DNA from: Vibrio chagasii
Lineage (GTDB): Bacteria > Pseudomonadota > Gammaproteobacteria > Enterobacterales > Vibrionaceae
Length of the DNA: 64,000 bases
NCBI RefSeq assembly: GCF_024347355.1
Contig: NZ_AP025465.1
Span: 1,426,001-1,490,000 of the forward strand
Direction: 5' to 3'
In this document: positions 42,706 to 52,103 of the stretch, piece after piece
Numbering within the stretch: position 1 is the first letter of the stretch
How the letters are laid out: each line of letters starts with the position of its first letter
The notes under the pieces: model-generated
Database searches by the model: none
The model's input: only the letters and a program-made list of their open reading frames with translations
Told to the model about the DNA's origin: nothing
Program-made: the position numbers and the translations under genes

Positions 42706-44484
42706 ATGACTACATTAATATCTACATCATCCATTTCTTACGATCTAACATCATACCGCCTATTTGATGGGCTTTCCTTTACCATTAAAAAAGGCGACCG
42801 CATTGGCCTTATCGGCAGTAATGGCTGTGGAAAAAGTACTTTATTACGTCTGTTAAACAAAGATTTACCTGACTTTGTGGGGAATGTTTCCTTTGCTTCG
42901 AATGCTGTAGTTGCTTTGATTGAGCAACACCTACCCAAGCGACTGTTGAGCCTCTCAATGCTTGATGCTGTGACCGATAACCTTCCTTTAAACATGCAGC
43001 AAACAGAACAATGGCGAGCGCAAATTACTCTTTCTAATTTAGGGTTTGATGAAAGCTATTGGAACCAGCCTGTAGGCACTTTAAGTGGTGGTCAATACGC
43101 GCGAGTGTTAGTCGCGAGAGCATTGATTCTTGAGCCAGATGTCCTGTTGCTAGATGAACCAAGTAACCACTTAGATCTACCGACGTTACTTTGGTTAGAG
43201 CAGTTTCTGAAAGATTGGAGAGGGACGTTTGTCATGGTTTCGCATGATCAACGATTACTCGACCACGTCACCGATTCTACTTGGGTGTTACGTGACAAAA
43301 GGATACTTAGCTTTAGCCAAAAATGCACCGAAGCTAGAAAAGCACTGGAAGATAAAGATCGAACGGATGCTGAAAGGCAACAAGCAGAAAAGAAAGAGAT
43401 CGACCGCATCGAAAAGAGCGCTCATCGTTTAGCGATTTGGGGGCGTGACTTTGACAATGAAGGTCTGTCACGAAAAGCAAAAAGCATGGAAAAGCGAGCC
43501 GAAGGGTTACGCTCGACCATGACTCGTTTAGACTCCGTTGAACCATGGACACTAAGTTTGTCCGGTGAATCCATGAAGGCCAATCGACTACTTGAATTGT
43601 CGGAGGTGCCAATTAGTGCCGCTGATGACCAAGCGCCACTGTTTGAAGTGCTGTTCCAACAGATAAAGAGCGGTGACCGTGTTGCTGTGCTAGGCAAAAA
43701 TGGGGCGGGTAAGTCATCGCTTCTGAAAGTACTGTGGGCGAATTATCAGGCGTGTCAACTTGGAGATAATGATTATTTTCACCCCAATGCTGAAGTCGGG
43801 TACTACGATCAAAGCTTGCACCAATTACGTGATGACCATTCACTACTGGATTCACTTTACTCATTTTATCCTGTGTCTCAGGAAGCTAGAAAAATGGCTT
43901 TGATTAGCGCGGGTTTTTCCTACGAAAGACACGAGCAAAAGATCGCTGAGCTGAGTGGTGGAGAGCGTTCTCGACTGCTGTTCGTTGGGCTATCGCTAGC
44001 GAAGTATCACTTCCTGTTGTTGGATGAGCCCACTAACCACCTTGATATTGAAGGCAAAGAAGAGCTGGCGAATTGCTTAACACAATTCGAAGGGGGGCTA
44101 CTGTTGGTTAGTCATGATCGAGAGTTGATCGAAAAATCATGCAATCGATTCTGGTATATCAATGAAGGTCAACTTGTGGAAATGACTTACTTAGATGCGG
44201 TGTATGAGGCGATGTCTGTCAGCCATCAAGGTCATAACGTGGAACCTTGCTCTGCGTCGATTCAGTCTAACTCTAAAGCCTGTGTCGATTCAGGTTCTGA
44301 GCTGCTTAAAACAGATGAGCAGATTTCGCAAAATGATGAAGAGTGCCTTTTAGAAAGGCTATTAGAGCTCGAAGAATTACTCAGTAAGGATCAAGCTCGT
44401 AAAGCAAAGCATCAGAAGCCTGATCTGCAAATGAAATGGCAACAAGAAATAGTTCGGATTAATGCGATGTTGGGACTGAACTAG
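42706..44484 (+). CDS. ABC-F family ATPase, probable ribosome-protection (antibiotic resistance) protein
   Basis: A 592-residue soluble twin-ABC protein: two Walker A motifs (GSNGCGKST, GKNGAGKSS), two LSGG signatures (TLSGGQYARV, ELSGGERSRL), two Walker B (LLLDEPSNHLD, LLLDEPTNHLD) and a charged inter-domain linker (about 190-290), with no membrane segments. ABC-F proteins of the ARE type bind the ribosomal E site and dislodge antibiotics. The ATG at 42706 or a TTG 12 bases earlier could start translation; both have poor ribosome sites, in keeping with attenuation. Housekeeping ABC-F proteins (Uup, EttA, YheS) are alternatives, but the drug-type leader argues for ARE. Confidence 0.82.
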   Translation: MTTLISTSSISYDLTSYRLFDGLSFTIKKGDRIGLIGSNGCGKSTLLRLLNKDLPDFVGNVSFASNAVVALIEQHLPKRLLSLSMLDAVTDNLPLNMQQTEQWRAQITLSNLGFDESYWNQPVGTLSGGQYARVLVARALILEPDVLLLDEPSNHLDLPTLLWLEQFLKDWRGTFVMVSHDQRLLDHVTDSTWVLRDKRILSFSQKCTEARKALEDKDRTDAERQQAEKKEIDRIEKSAHRLAIWGRDFDNEGLSRKAKSMEKRAEGLRSTMTRLDSVEPWTLSLSGESMKANRLLELSEVPISAADDQAPLFEVLFQQIKSGDRVAVLGKNGAGKSSLLKVLWANYQACQLGDNDYFHPNAEVGYYDQSLHQLRDDHSLLDSLYSFYPVSQEARKMALISAGFSYERHEQKIAELSGGERSRLLFVGLSLAKYHFLLLDEPTNHLDIEGKEELANCLTQFEGGLLLVSHDRELIEKSCNRFWYINEGQLVEMTYLDAVYEAMSVSHQGHNVEPCSASIQSNSKACVDSGSELLKTDEQISQNDEECLLERLLELEELLSKDQARKAKHQKPDLQMKWQQEIVRINAMLGLN

Positions 44485-44542
44485 CCCAGTTTGTAATCCA
44501 GTAGGCATCACAATGCTCAATATCTATTGTTGAGTAGGATTC

Positions 44543-44577
44543 GGCTCTTTAGTGCTGCATTGGCTAAAGAGCCTTTT
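44543..44577 (+). terminator. Intrinsic terminator of the ABC-F gene
   Basis: GGCTCTTTAG pairs with CTAAAGAGCC, then TTTTGTT. It lies before the AraC gene and would cut off a translation start at 44552, supporting the later start. Confidence 0.88.
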
Positions 44578-44692
44578 GTTACGACTTAATATAGAATTAA
44601 ACACAACAGTTAAGTCAGTCTCGCAATCTCAATCAGGCGAGCTTAACGCCTCGTCGGTATTATCTCTCCGAATTCTTTATTGGGTAACAAAA

Positions 44693-45556
44693 ATGAATGT
44701 AGCGAAACATCACGAGCGACGAATACGAAATGTGTGTGACTTCATTGATAGACATTTGGATGAGTCATTAACTTTGGATCAGCTGAGCTCAGTGGCGGCG
44801 AGTTCAAAGTACCACTTTCACCGGATCTTTAAGTCGTTTATGGGGATTAGCACTATTCAGTATGTGTTGTTTGCTCGGTTAAAGCGCGCTTCTTTTCGTT
44901 TAGCTTTTGAGCCCGAGTACAGTGTCACCGATATTGCATTGGAGGCTCACTTTGAGAGTCTTGAAGCATTCTCTCGAGCATTTTCGAGGCACTTTGAGCA
45001 GACACCTTCTCAATTTAGAAAACAACCAAACTGGCCATATTGGCGTTCAAAGTATGAGTTTAACTCACCAAAGAGTGGAGAAAAGATAATGGATGTGAAA
45101 GTCGTCGATTTTTACGAGACAGAGGTTGCACTGATTGAGCATAAAGGAAGCCCAAAGCTGGTTTACAATACTGCTGCTAAATTTATTGATTGGAGGAAGT
45201 CGACGGGTTTTTCTCCGGTAAAAACCAGTGACACATTTGGTGTGGCTTATTCTGACCCTTCAGATACCCCTGAAGATGAATATCGCTTTGATATTTGCGG
45301 AAGCCATAACGGGGATGTCCCAGAAAATGTCTTTGGTGTTAAGAGGGGGATCATTCCGGGCGGTCGTTGTGCTGTAGCTGTTCATAAGGGCAACCATGAT
45401 TTAATCGCTGACACGGTCAGCTACTTATATCGTGAGTGGTTACCTAAGAGTGGCGAATCTTTGAGGGATTTTCCGTGCTTTTTCCAGTACCTTAATCTAG
45501 TCCATGAGGTGGATGAATGTGATTTGCTTACTAACATCTACCTGCCGATACGCTAG
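44693..45556 (+). CDS. AraC-family regulator with GyrI-like domain
   Basis: A 287-residue protein with an AraC helix-turn-helix pair (LDQLSSVAASSKYHFHRIFKS, YSVTDIALEAHFESLEAFSRAFSRHF) at the N-terminus, followed by a GyrI/SbmC-like small-molecule-binding domain (about 130-287). This order is found in the MarA/Rob-type regulators of drug efflux, such as BmrR-like and Rob proteins. The first 47 in-frame codons before 44693 overlap the ABC-F terminator and are unlikely to be translated. Confidence 0.82.
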   Translation: MNVAKHHERRIRNVCDFIDRHLDESLTLDQLSSVAASSKYHFHRIFKSFMGISTIQYVLFARLKRASFRLAFEPEYSVTDIALEAHFESLEAFSRAFSRHFEQTPSQFRKQPNWPYWRSKYEFNSPKSGEKIMDVKVVDFYETEVALIEHKGSPKLVYNTAAKFIDWRKSTGFSPVKTSDTFGVAYSDPSDTPEDEYRFDICGSHNGDVPENVFGVKRGIIPGGRCAVAVHKGNHDLIADTVSYLYREWLPKSGESLRDFPCFFQYLNLVHEVDECDLLTNIYLPIR

Positions 45557-45594
45557 CTTTATGTGTCACAGATAACAAAAAATGAAATCATATT

Positions 45595-45616
45595 AGGCCT
45601 CGTATTAACGAGGTCT
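45595..45616 (+). terminator. Probable intrinsic terminator
   Basis: AGGCCTCGT/ACGAGGTCT stem with a 4-nt loop after the AraC gene; the T tail is short. Confidence 0.55.
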
Positions 45617-45787
45617 TCATGTATTTGGCAGCAGAGTTGAAACAGATTAAATGCAAAAGCGTGTATATATTTGATTCAAACCTCACTGCTCGGAGGTGAT
45701 GTGTAATATAATCGTTCGGTTATATAAAAACAAAAACTCAATCATAAAACGAGTAAACGTCCGGGCTTAGAGAATAAAGAATTTCGT

Positions 45788-47835
45788 ATGAACGCTATTC
45801 GTAAAGTTTATCAATATGCTGAACCGAATCTAACCCTAGTAGGTTGGATGGGCTTTGTCGGTTTCCCTGTTTACTTTGTTGTGTGGGAGTATCTGTTCCC
45901 GCAGCCTTATGAAAATCTGACTCTCCGCCTATTATGCTCGGTGTTGTTCTTCGGCATCATTTTCCGTAAACACGTTCCATTCGAATGGCGAAAGTATCTG
46001 CCTGCGTATTATCAAGTCGCGATTACGCTCTGTCTGCCATGTTTCTTCTTTTATATGTTGCTGATGAACAATTGGTCCAATGTTTGGGTCATGTCTTTCA
46101 TGTCGGCAATATTCCTCCATATTCTTTTGGTTCATGTCACAGGAGTGATGTTTGCACAAACCTTTGCCGGAATAGGGATTGCAACGTTTTGCGCTTGGGT
46201 AGCACAAGGCTTCTATCTTGAGATAACCATGAACTGGACGCATGTGCCGATTTTTTGTTTATCTATCTATTCGGTAACCTGTTCTATTTCCGTAATCAGG
46301 TGGAACACGAGAACAAGGTGTCCCTAGCAAAATCTTTTGGTGCCGGTATTGCACACGAAATGAGAAATCCTCTTAGTGGCTTATTAACTTCTATTGATGT
46401 TATTCAATCGATACTGCCAAACCCAAAGAGTGGTGACATCAAAGAGCCATATGCACTGAGCGCCGAAGAGTTAAAACAGCTGCGTGACGTGGGTGACGAG
46501 GCCATGGAAATCATCCATTCAGGCAACGAGACCATCGATCTATTGTTGACGTCGATTGACGAGAACCGAGTATCTCGTTCAACCTTTAAAAAGCACTCTG
46601 CACAAGCAGTGATCGAATATTCAATCGACAGCTTTAACTACAAGCGCGCGTCGGATAAATCAGCCATCTCTTTGGATGTACAAAGCGACTTTGATTTTTT
46701 AGGAAGCGACACTTTGTTGAAGTATGTGATGTACAACCTGTTCAAGAATGCGTTCCATCACCGTAGCCCGGAAGACTTTCATATTCATGTCACCATGAGT
46801 AGCGATGACGTTAGCAATCAAATTGTGGTGACGGACAACGGGGCTGGCATCTCTAGTGATGCAATACGTCATATTTTCCAAGACTTCTATACGACTGGTA
46901 AATCAGGTAATTATGGGTTAGGTCTACCATTCTGTCAGAAGGTGATGCGTTCGTTTGGTGGAGAGATTAGATGCCAATCAGAGCTCGGCCAGTGGACTCA
47001 GTTTACGATGACGTTCCCGTCTTTAACGTCAAATTCAGTCAATGAGATTAAGAGTGAATTGAGAAAGTTAAAGTCGGTATTGATGGTGAGTGATCAAACA
47101 GTCCTGAATAAGAAAATGACGGAAATGTCTCGATTTATGGGATTTGACCTCACGACTTTGGATGTGGCATCTGCACTTAAAAACAAAGAGTATCAGTTCG
47201 AATTTGATTTAGTGTTCGTCGATATGGAGAGTTTGGATTTGAGGGCAAGCAGCCTTGATAAGCTTGAGTCTTTGTTGTCGTTTACAGAAGCGCGAATTGT
47301 TTACTTGTATGAGCATCATCCTGTTCACCGAGTTCGTAATGTGTCGTTTGAACCTATTTGGGTGGAGACACAAGTTTGGCTGCTGAACACCAAAGCAACG
47401 ATTGACCGTTTACTGTTTGACTCGAATTACGTGATGCCTATGTTGGCCGCTAGGCCGATTGAAAATGCAAATAAGCGTACCATTATGGTCGTGGACGATA
47501 ATGAATCTTTGCGTCGTTTTACGGCAATGTTACTGGAAAAGCAGGGTTTTGATGTCGTACAGAAAGAAGATGGTCAGCAAGCATTGGATGCGCTGGATTC
47601 AGACGATGTAGACTTGATCCTGATGGATATCGAAATGCCTATCATGGACGGTGTAGAAGCGTCTCGACTCATTAGAAGTGCGAATAAGCCTTACTCTTCG
47701 GTACCGATCATTGCACATACAGGAGACAGCTCGCCAGTCACGCTAGAGAAGATGGAGTCATCAGGAATGTCGGACTTTATTGTGAAACCAGCAGACAAGA
47801 ACCGATTATTCGACAAGATTGCTCATTGGATATAG
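45788..47835 (+). pseudogene. cqsS: CAI-1 autoinducer sensor kinase CqsS, frameshifted
   Basis: CqsS is the membrane receptor for CAI-1; it phosphorylates LuxU at low cell density. The first frame (45788-46327) encodes six helices matching V. cholerae CqsS, beginning MNAIRKVYQYAEPNLTLVGW. The remainder continues one frame away (from 46255): histidine kinase with GIAHEMRNPLSGL, ATPase motifs (NLFKNAF, DNGAGIS, GLGLPF) and a C-terminal receiver with phospho-Asp in LMDIEMP. The break lies in the run of six T at 46251-46256; seven T would restore PIFLFIYLFGN, the receptor's continuous sequence. Next to cqsA, as in other vibrios. A real mutation, slippage/phase variation or a sequencing error are all possible. 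Confidence 0.88.
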
Positions 47836-47889
47836 TGGTTCTAAACACAAGTGTGTTTGAGGTTTGAAGTAGACCGAGTCAATTTAATG

Positions 47890-47920
47890 AAGAGCTCAGC
47901 GATAGGCTGGGCTCTTTTAG
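47890..47920 (+). terminator. Intrinsic terminator of cqsS
   Basis: AAGAGCTCAGC pairs with GCTGGGCTCTT (one G-T pair), followed by TTTAGTTTT. Confidence 0.85.
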
Positions 47921-47987
47921 TTTTGCGACATGATAGCGTCCATTCTGTCCTGCCGTTGGGTTGGCTATTAAATTGGTGTGTACAGCG

Positions 47988-49169
47988 TTATACGAACTCC
48001 AGCTCTGGATGATGATATGCCTGGTGACAAACCGTGAGCACATGATCGATATCTCTTGGTGTTATGTCTGCATTCACAGAGAAGCGGATGATGTTTTTGT
48101 TCTTGCCAGTCGCTGGGCGACAAAATACCGCACCGAACACATCTCGCTCCTCTAAGAAATCACGCACTCGTTCAGTATTTCTCTCGCTACCACACTCTAA
48201 AGCGATGATCTGAGATTCACTGCGGATGTTAAAGCCAATCTGTTTAAGTCCCGTAGTGAGTGATTTAGCACGTTCGAATAAGACTTCGCGCTTATCGTCA
48301 GAACTTTTAATGACCGCCAAGGTTTTCTCTAAGCGAGCGACTTCTTGTGGCAATACGGTCGAGCTAAAAATCGCAGGATAGGCGACAAAGGGCAGTGTCT
48401 CAGACAATTGTTTGGGGCCTAAGATCGCGCCAGCACGGTATGCAAAAGTTTTGGCCAAGCTTACAGTAATGAAATCGACTTGGTTAGTGAGCCCAAGTGC
48501 TTCAACGAGGCCAGCACCTTTGGTGCCATGAGTCCCCAGAGAATGCGATTCATCAACCACGAGTGCACAATCAAACTCTTGCGCCATTTCGTAGATGTCG
48601 CGGAGTGGGGCAATCGTGCCAATGGTGCTATAGACCGAATCTACAATAATGACGCCAGAGCCATAGCGCTCAAGCTGCTTGCGCAGATGGTTCATATTGT
48701 TATGCATGAACGGATGCGCGCTCGCACCTGCGGATCGAATACCTTCCCATAAAGACATGTGGGCAAAGAAATCAATATACACAGGAGTTTGTGGTGGGCA
48801 GATGGTTTGCAGTAAGCCGATGTTCGCCGCCCAGCCAGACTGAGACAGCAAGCAGCTTTCCATACCTACGTAGTTCGCGAGCTCATTTTCAAAGGCGGGT
48901 TTTGAATCCTCGTCTTGTAAGAAAATCGCCGACATGACGATGTTGTCATCATGTTCAGCAATTGCTTGCTGGTGGGCTTGTTGAATCTGTTTGTTGTGCG
49001 ATAGCGCGAGGTAATCATTGCTTTGCATCACAACTGAATTGCGCCTAGGACGTTTACCCAGAACTAAGTGTGTTTGGCTTTCGTTCTGGGTAATGAGATC
49101 TTCAATGTAATGGTTTAAGCGTTCTTCAATAAAGGAAGGTAGTGGTTTATTTTTGGTTTTATCACTCAT
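47988..49169 (-). CDS. cqsA: CAI-1 autoinducer synthase CqsA
   Basis: CqsA is a PLP-dependent acyl-CoA transferase of the alpha-oxoamine synthase family that makes the cholera autoinducer 1 precursor from a fatty acyl-CoA and SAM or aminobutyrate. The 393-residue protein matches V. cholerae CqsA throughout (LLSQSGWAANIGLLQTIC, FFAHMSLWEG, VVDESHSLGTHG) with the PLP lysine in SLAKTFAYRAGAI. It converges with cqsS. With cqsS frameshifted, the strain may still make CAI-1 while its own receptor is impaired. Confidence 0.95.
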   Translation of the reverse strand: MSDKTKNKPLPSFIEERLNHYIEDLITQNESQTHLVLGKRPRRNSVVMQSNDYLALSHNKQIQQAHQQAIAEHDDNIVMSAIFLQDEDSKPAFENELANYVGMESCLLSQSGWAANIGLLQTICPPQTPVYIDFFAHMSLWEGIRSAGASAHPFMHNNMNHLRKQLERYGSGVIIVDSVYSTIGTIAPLRDIYEMAQEFDCALVVDESHSLGTHGTKGAGLVEALGLTNQVDFITVSLAKTFAYRAGAILGPKQLSETLPFVAYPAIFSSTVLPQEVARLEKTLAVIKSSDDKREVLFERAKSLTTGLKQIGFNIRSESQIIALECGSERNTERVRDFLEERDVFGAVFCRPATGKNKNIIRFSVNADITPRDIDHVLTVCHQAYHHPELEFV

Positions 49170-49413
49170 AATTATTCTCTTCATATACAAGATAACGCCA
49201 GCGCTGACAGGTGTATATTGACGACAAAAAATGAGGTGTCATTAGCTAAGTTGCATAAATGGGCACACCCTTGCAAACTCAATATTTATGGGTTTTAAGG
49301 TGAGTGGATTTCCTTACGGTAACGAGCTTTAGCCCCGTTAAAATCAGAATAATAAATGCCTTTTTTATAATAAATAACGATGAAAAAACTAAAGCTCAAA
49401 GCTTGGGTGGAAG

Positions 49414-50802
49414 CTATTTGCTGACACATTGTCGGATAAGTTTAATCAAGTCATCTAGCTGTTGTTTGGCCGCTCCCTCTAGTGAATAACCAATGTTGAT
49501 GCGTAAGCAGTTGCTATAGAGATCAAGAGTACTGAATAGGTGTCCAAGTCGAATATCAATCTTTTTCTCGGTAACGGCTTGAGCAAAAATTGGTTGATTC
49601 AGATTTGGAATCTGTAGCCAAAGTACCATGCCACCTTGTGGGTTACTGATCTTTACATCTGGAGGCAGGTGTTGGGTTAAATAGTTGAGGTATCGTTGGC
49701 GCAACGATAGGATTTGAGAGCATCTTCTTCGAACGTGTTTTGCGTATTGACCAGATTCAATAAAGTCAGCGACAGCGAGTTGAGTGGGTAGAGCAACGCC
49801 GTAGCTTGCAGCAGAAAACTGTGCCTTGTACTCATTGATATACCTTCCCGGTAAGCACCATCCTAAGCGGTAACTCGGTGATAAGCTCTTCGAGACAGAA
49901 CCACACCATAAAACATAACCACCTTTGTCATAGTATTTGGCAGGCAGTGGAGTGTGCGAAGAATAAGAGAGTTCCAGGTAGACATCATCTTCAATGATTG
50001 GAACTTGATACTCATTTGCTAATGCTGCCAATTTCTGCTTTTGGCTAGCAGACATATTGATCCCTTGTGGGTTCATATGCGAGGTACAGAAGATAGCGGC
50101 ATCGACGCGTTTGCTTTTGAGATGTGTTTCTAACTGTTGTAGGTCTACACCGTCATCTAGAGATGGGATCTCGATGATCTTACGCGACATCTTGCCAAGT
50201 AATTCGAGTATTCCGTTGAAACATGGTGAGCTAATGGCAATGGTATCGCCTTCTTTGGTGCATGATTCAAGAGCGGCTTTTATTGCCGACATACAGCCAG
50301 CCGTGACCACCAGTTCGCCTGGTGAGAAATGTACATCAAGCTTGGCAAAGTGAGTGGACAATGCTTGTCGTAATATCGGCTCGCCTTGAGTATCAGGGTA
50401 ATGGTTGAGCCTGTTACCCATGCGTTTTATAGATCGACGGAAACTGCGTTCAAGTTCAACGACCGATTGCTCATCATTGGTGGTGCTAGAGACTCCTAAA
50501 GGCCCATTGATTGAGTTGTGAGTCGATGAGGTTTGTCTCACTCTGGAAACTTTACTCTCAAACTGTGCCCATTCAGGTGTTGAGTGAGCTGGCTTATGAG
50601 GAGAAACAAAATACCCGGCTTGTGGTCGAGAGTGAATCCAGCCCTGTGACTCTAGCTCTTGGTAGCAACTTACTACGGTCGACATGCTAACGGCTTGTTG
50701 CTTAGCTAATTGACGAAGCGAAGGCATGCGCCCACCTTCGGGTCTTTTTCCACTTTCAATCTCATTAATAAACTGATTCGCAAGTTTTCGGTAAATGCTC
50801 AT
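49414..50802 (-). CDS. MocR/PdxR-family regulator (GntR helix-turn-helix with aminotransferase domain)
   Basis: A 462-residue protein: N-terminal GntR winged helix (MPSLRQLAKQQAVSMSTVVSCYQELE) and a large class I aminotransferase-type PLP domain (about 110-462) with VLWCGSVSKSLSPSYRLG holding the PLP-Lys. Such MocR proteins sense PLP or amino acids and regulate divergent genes. It is divergent from an EamA transporter with about 100 bases between the starts, where CTGTAC is directly repeated. The ATG at 50802 is better than a TTG upstream. Confidence 0.88.
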   Translation of the reverse strand: MSIYRKLANQFINEIESGKRPEGGRMPSLRQLAKQQAVSMSTVVSCYQELESQGWIHSRPQAGYFVSPHKPAHSTPEWAQFESKVSRVRQTSSTHNSINGPLGVSSTTNDEQSVVELERSFRRSIKRMGNRLNHYPDTQGEPILRQALSTHFAKLDVHFSPGELVVTAGCMSAIKAALESCTKEGDTIAISSPCFNGILELLGKMSRKIIEIPSLDDGVDLQQLETHLKSKRVDAAIFCTSHMNPQGINMSASQKQKLAALANEYQVPIIEDDVYLELSYSSHTPLPAKYYDKGGYVLWCGSVSKSLSPSYRLGWCLPGRYINEYKAQFSAASYGVALPTQLAVADFIESGQYAKHVRRRCSQILSLRQRYLNYLTQHLPPDVKISNPQGGMVLWLQIPNLNQPIFAQAVTEKKIDIRLGHLFSTLDLYSNCLRINIGYSLEGAAKQQLDDLIKLIRQCVSK

Positions 50803-50906
50803 GGTAACGGTTGTGGTTAACTGTACTGGTTTTTGTTTCAAAAATTGTATCTGTACCCTTTTTGTTGTTCAAGGGATACTTTTTTAAAACAAAAGAGGGG
50901 GACAGT

Positions 50907-51821
50907 ATGAAAAGAAATGATTTGTTGTTAGCGGTTTTGGTGATGGCAATTTGGGGATTCAATTTCTCGATGATCAAAATGGGCGTAACCAATGTTCATC
51001 CTTTGTTGGCAACGGCCGCGCGTTTCTCGCTAGCCGTGATACCAGTGATATTCTTTGTCGCAAGGCCGAATGTCGCGTGGCGTTATCTCGTGAGTTATGG
51101 CTTTGTCTTTGGGGTTGGTATTTGGGGTATGGCATCATGGTCAATCACAGCAGGCCTCTCATCTGGGCTTTCCTCAGTATTGCTTTCAAGCAACGTGCTT
51201 ATTGGAATGGCAGTTGGGGTATGGGTTTTCAAAGAAAATGCGTCGGTTCGTAAGTTAATTGGTGCGATGCTAGCCCTGTGTGCACTTGCAGTTTTAGTCT
51301 CAGCGGCGAAAGGGAATGTCACCGTTAACGGCGTTATCTTGATTATGATTGCAGCGTGCAGTTGGACCTTAATGGGCGTCATTGTTAAGGCTTCCAGAAC
51401 TAAGCAGGCGTTTGCATTTAATGTATGGGGAATGCTGTTTGCACCAGTGCCGTTGGTGTTATTTGCTGTGATGTTACACGGTGATCAAATCATCTGGCAG
51501 GGGATTGAACAATGGGACTGGAACACAACGATTGCGGTGCTATTTCAGGCATATCCAACCACGCTATTTGGCTATTGGGTGTGGAACAAGCTGTTAATCC
51601 AATATCCATTAAGCACAACCGCACCGTTAACCTTGCTCGTGCCAGTCTTCGCGCTGATCAGCGGATACTTTATGTACGATGAAGTGTTGTCACTCGCTCA
51701 AGTGGTTGCATCGGTGTTGTTCTTAATCGGGATTGGTTTGATCGTTAAACCTGCAACAGCGGTGAGTAGCGGTACATCCGGTGACAGAGAAGTGGAAAGA
51801 AAACTCGCTAAGCAATCATGA
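50907..51821 (+). CDS. EamA/DMT-family transporter
   Basis: A 304-residue ten-helix transporter with two EamA repeats, ending in a soluble tail (VSSGTSGDREVERK). GAGGGGGA before the ATG at 50907 is an ideal ribosome site; upstream starts would add a non-conserved N-terminus. Probable exporter of amino acids or related compounds, controlled by the divergent MocR protein. Confidence 0.85.
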   Translation: MKRNDLLLAVLVMAIWGFNFSMIKMGVTNVHPLLATAARFSLAVIPVIFFVARPNVAWRYLVSYGFVFGVGIWGMASWSITAGLSSGLSSVLLSSNVLIGMAVGVWVFKENASVRKLIGAMLALCALAVLVSAAKGNVTVNGVILIMIAACSWTLMGVIVKASRTKQAFAFNVWGMLFAPVPLVLFAVMLHGDQIIWQGIEQWDWNTTIAVLFQAYPTTLFGYWVWNKLLIQYPLSTTAPLTLLVPVFALISGYFMYDEVLSLAQVVASVLFLIGIGLIVKPATAVSSGTSGDREVERKLAKQS

Positions 51822-51903
51822 TGTCATTTTCATTAACGAAGAGGGGTTTGAAGTAACCTTTATAGCCGTTATACCCCGATGACCATGATGTTGAACTATG
51901 AAT

Positions 51904-51927
51904 TAAAGCCTCGCAAGCGCGGGGCTT
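51904..51927 (+). terminator. Intrinsic terminator
   Basis: AAAGCC...GGGCTTT stem-loop followed by CTTATG, about 80 bases after the transporter stop. Confidence 0.7.
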
Positions 51928-52042
51928 TCTTATGATGGGATGAGTACATGAAATATGATCATTATCTAGGGTTCTCGATTTTCTTTCTAGTTATCAGGTG
52001 TTTTCTTGTTCTCTCTTTTAGAGAATGATTTGTCTTATTGTT

Positions 52043-52059
52043 ATGTTATATTGTAATAA
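52043..52059. promoter_or_regulatory. Possible Zur box before the aspartoacylase gene
   Basis: ATGTTATATTGTAATAA has a perfect left half (ATGTTATA) and a degenerate right half relative to the zur-operon palindrome, 45 bases before the start codon. Weaker than the other sites. Confidence 0.5.
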
Positions 52060-52103
52060 TAGGGCAGGGTGACTTGCATCTTCGATACTTGGAAATCAAT
52101 TAC

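Noticed and set aside
46251..46256. Programmed -1 ribosomal frameshift to make one CqsS protein
   Set aside because: The codons around the T run do not form the classical heptamer with a downstream pseudoknot in view; a lost T is simpler, though transcriptional slippage is not excluded.
48480..48752. Plus-strand frame inside cqsA
   Set aside because: Antisense shadow of a well-conserved gene.
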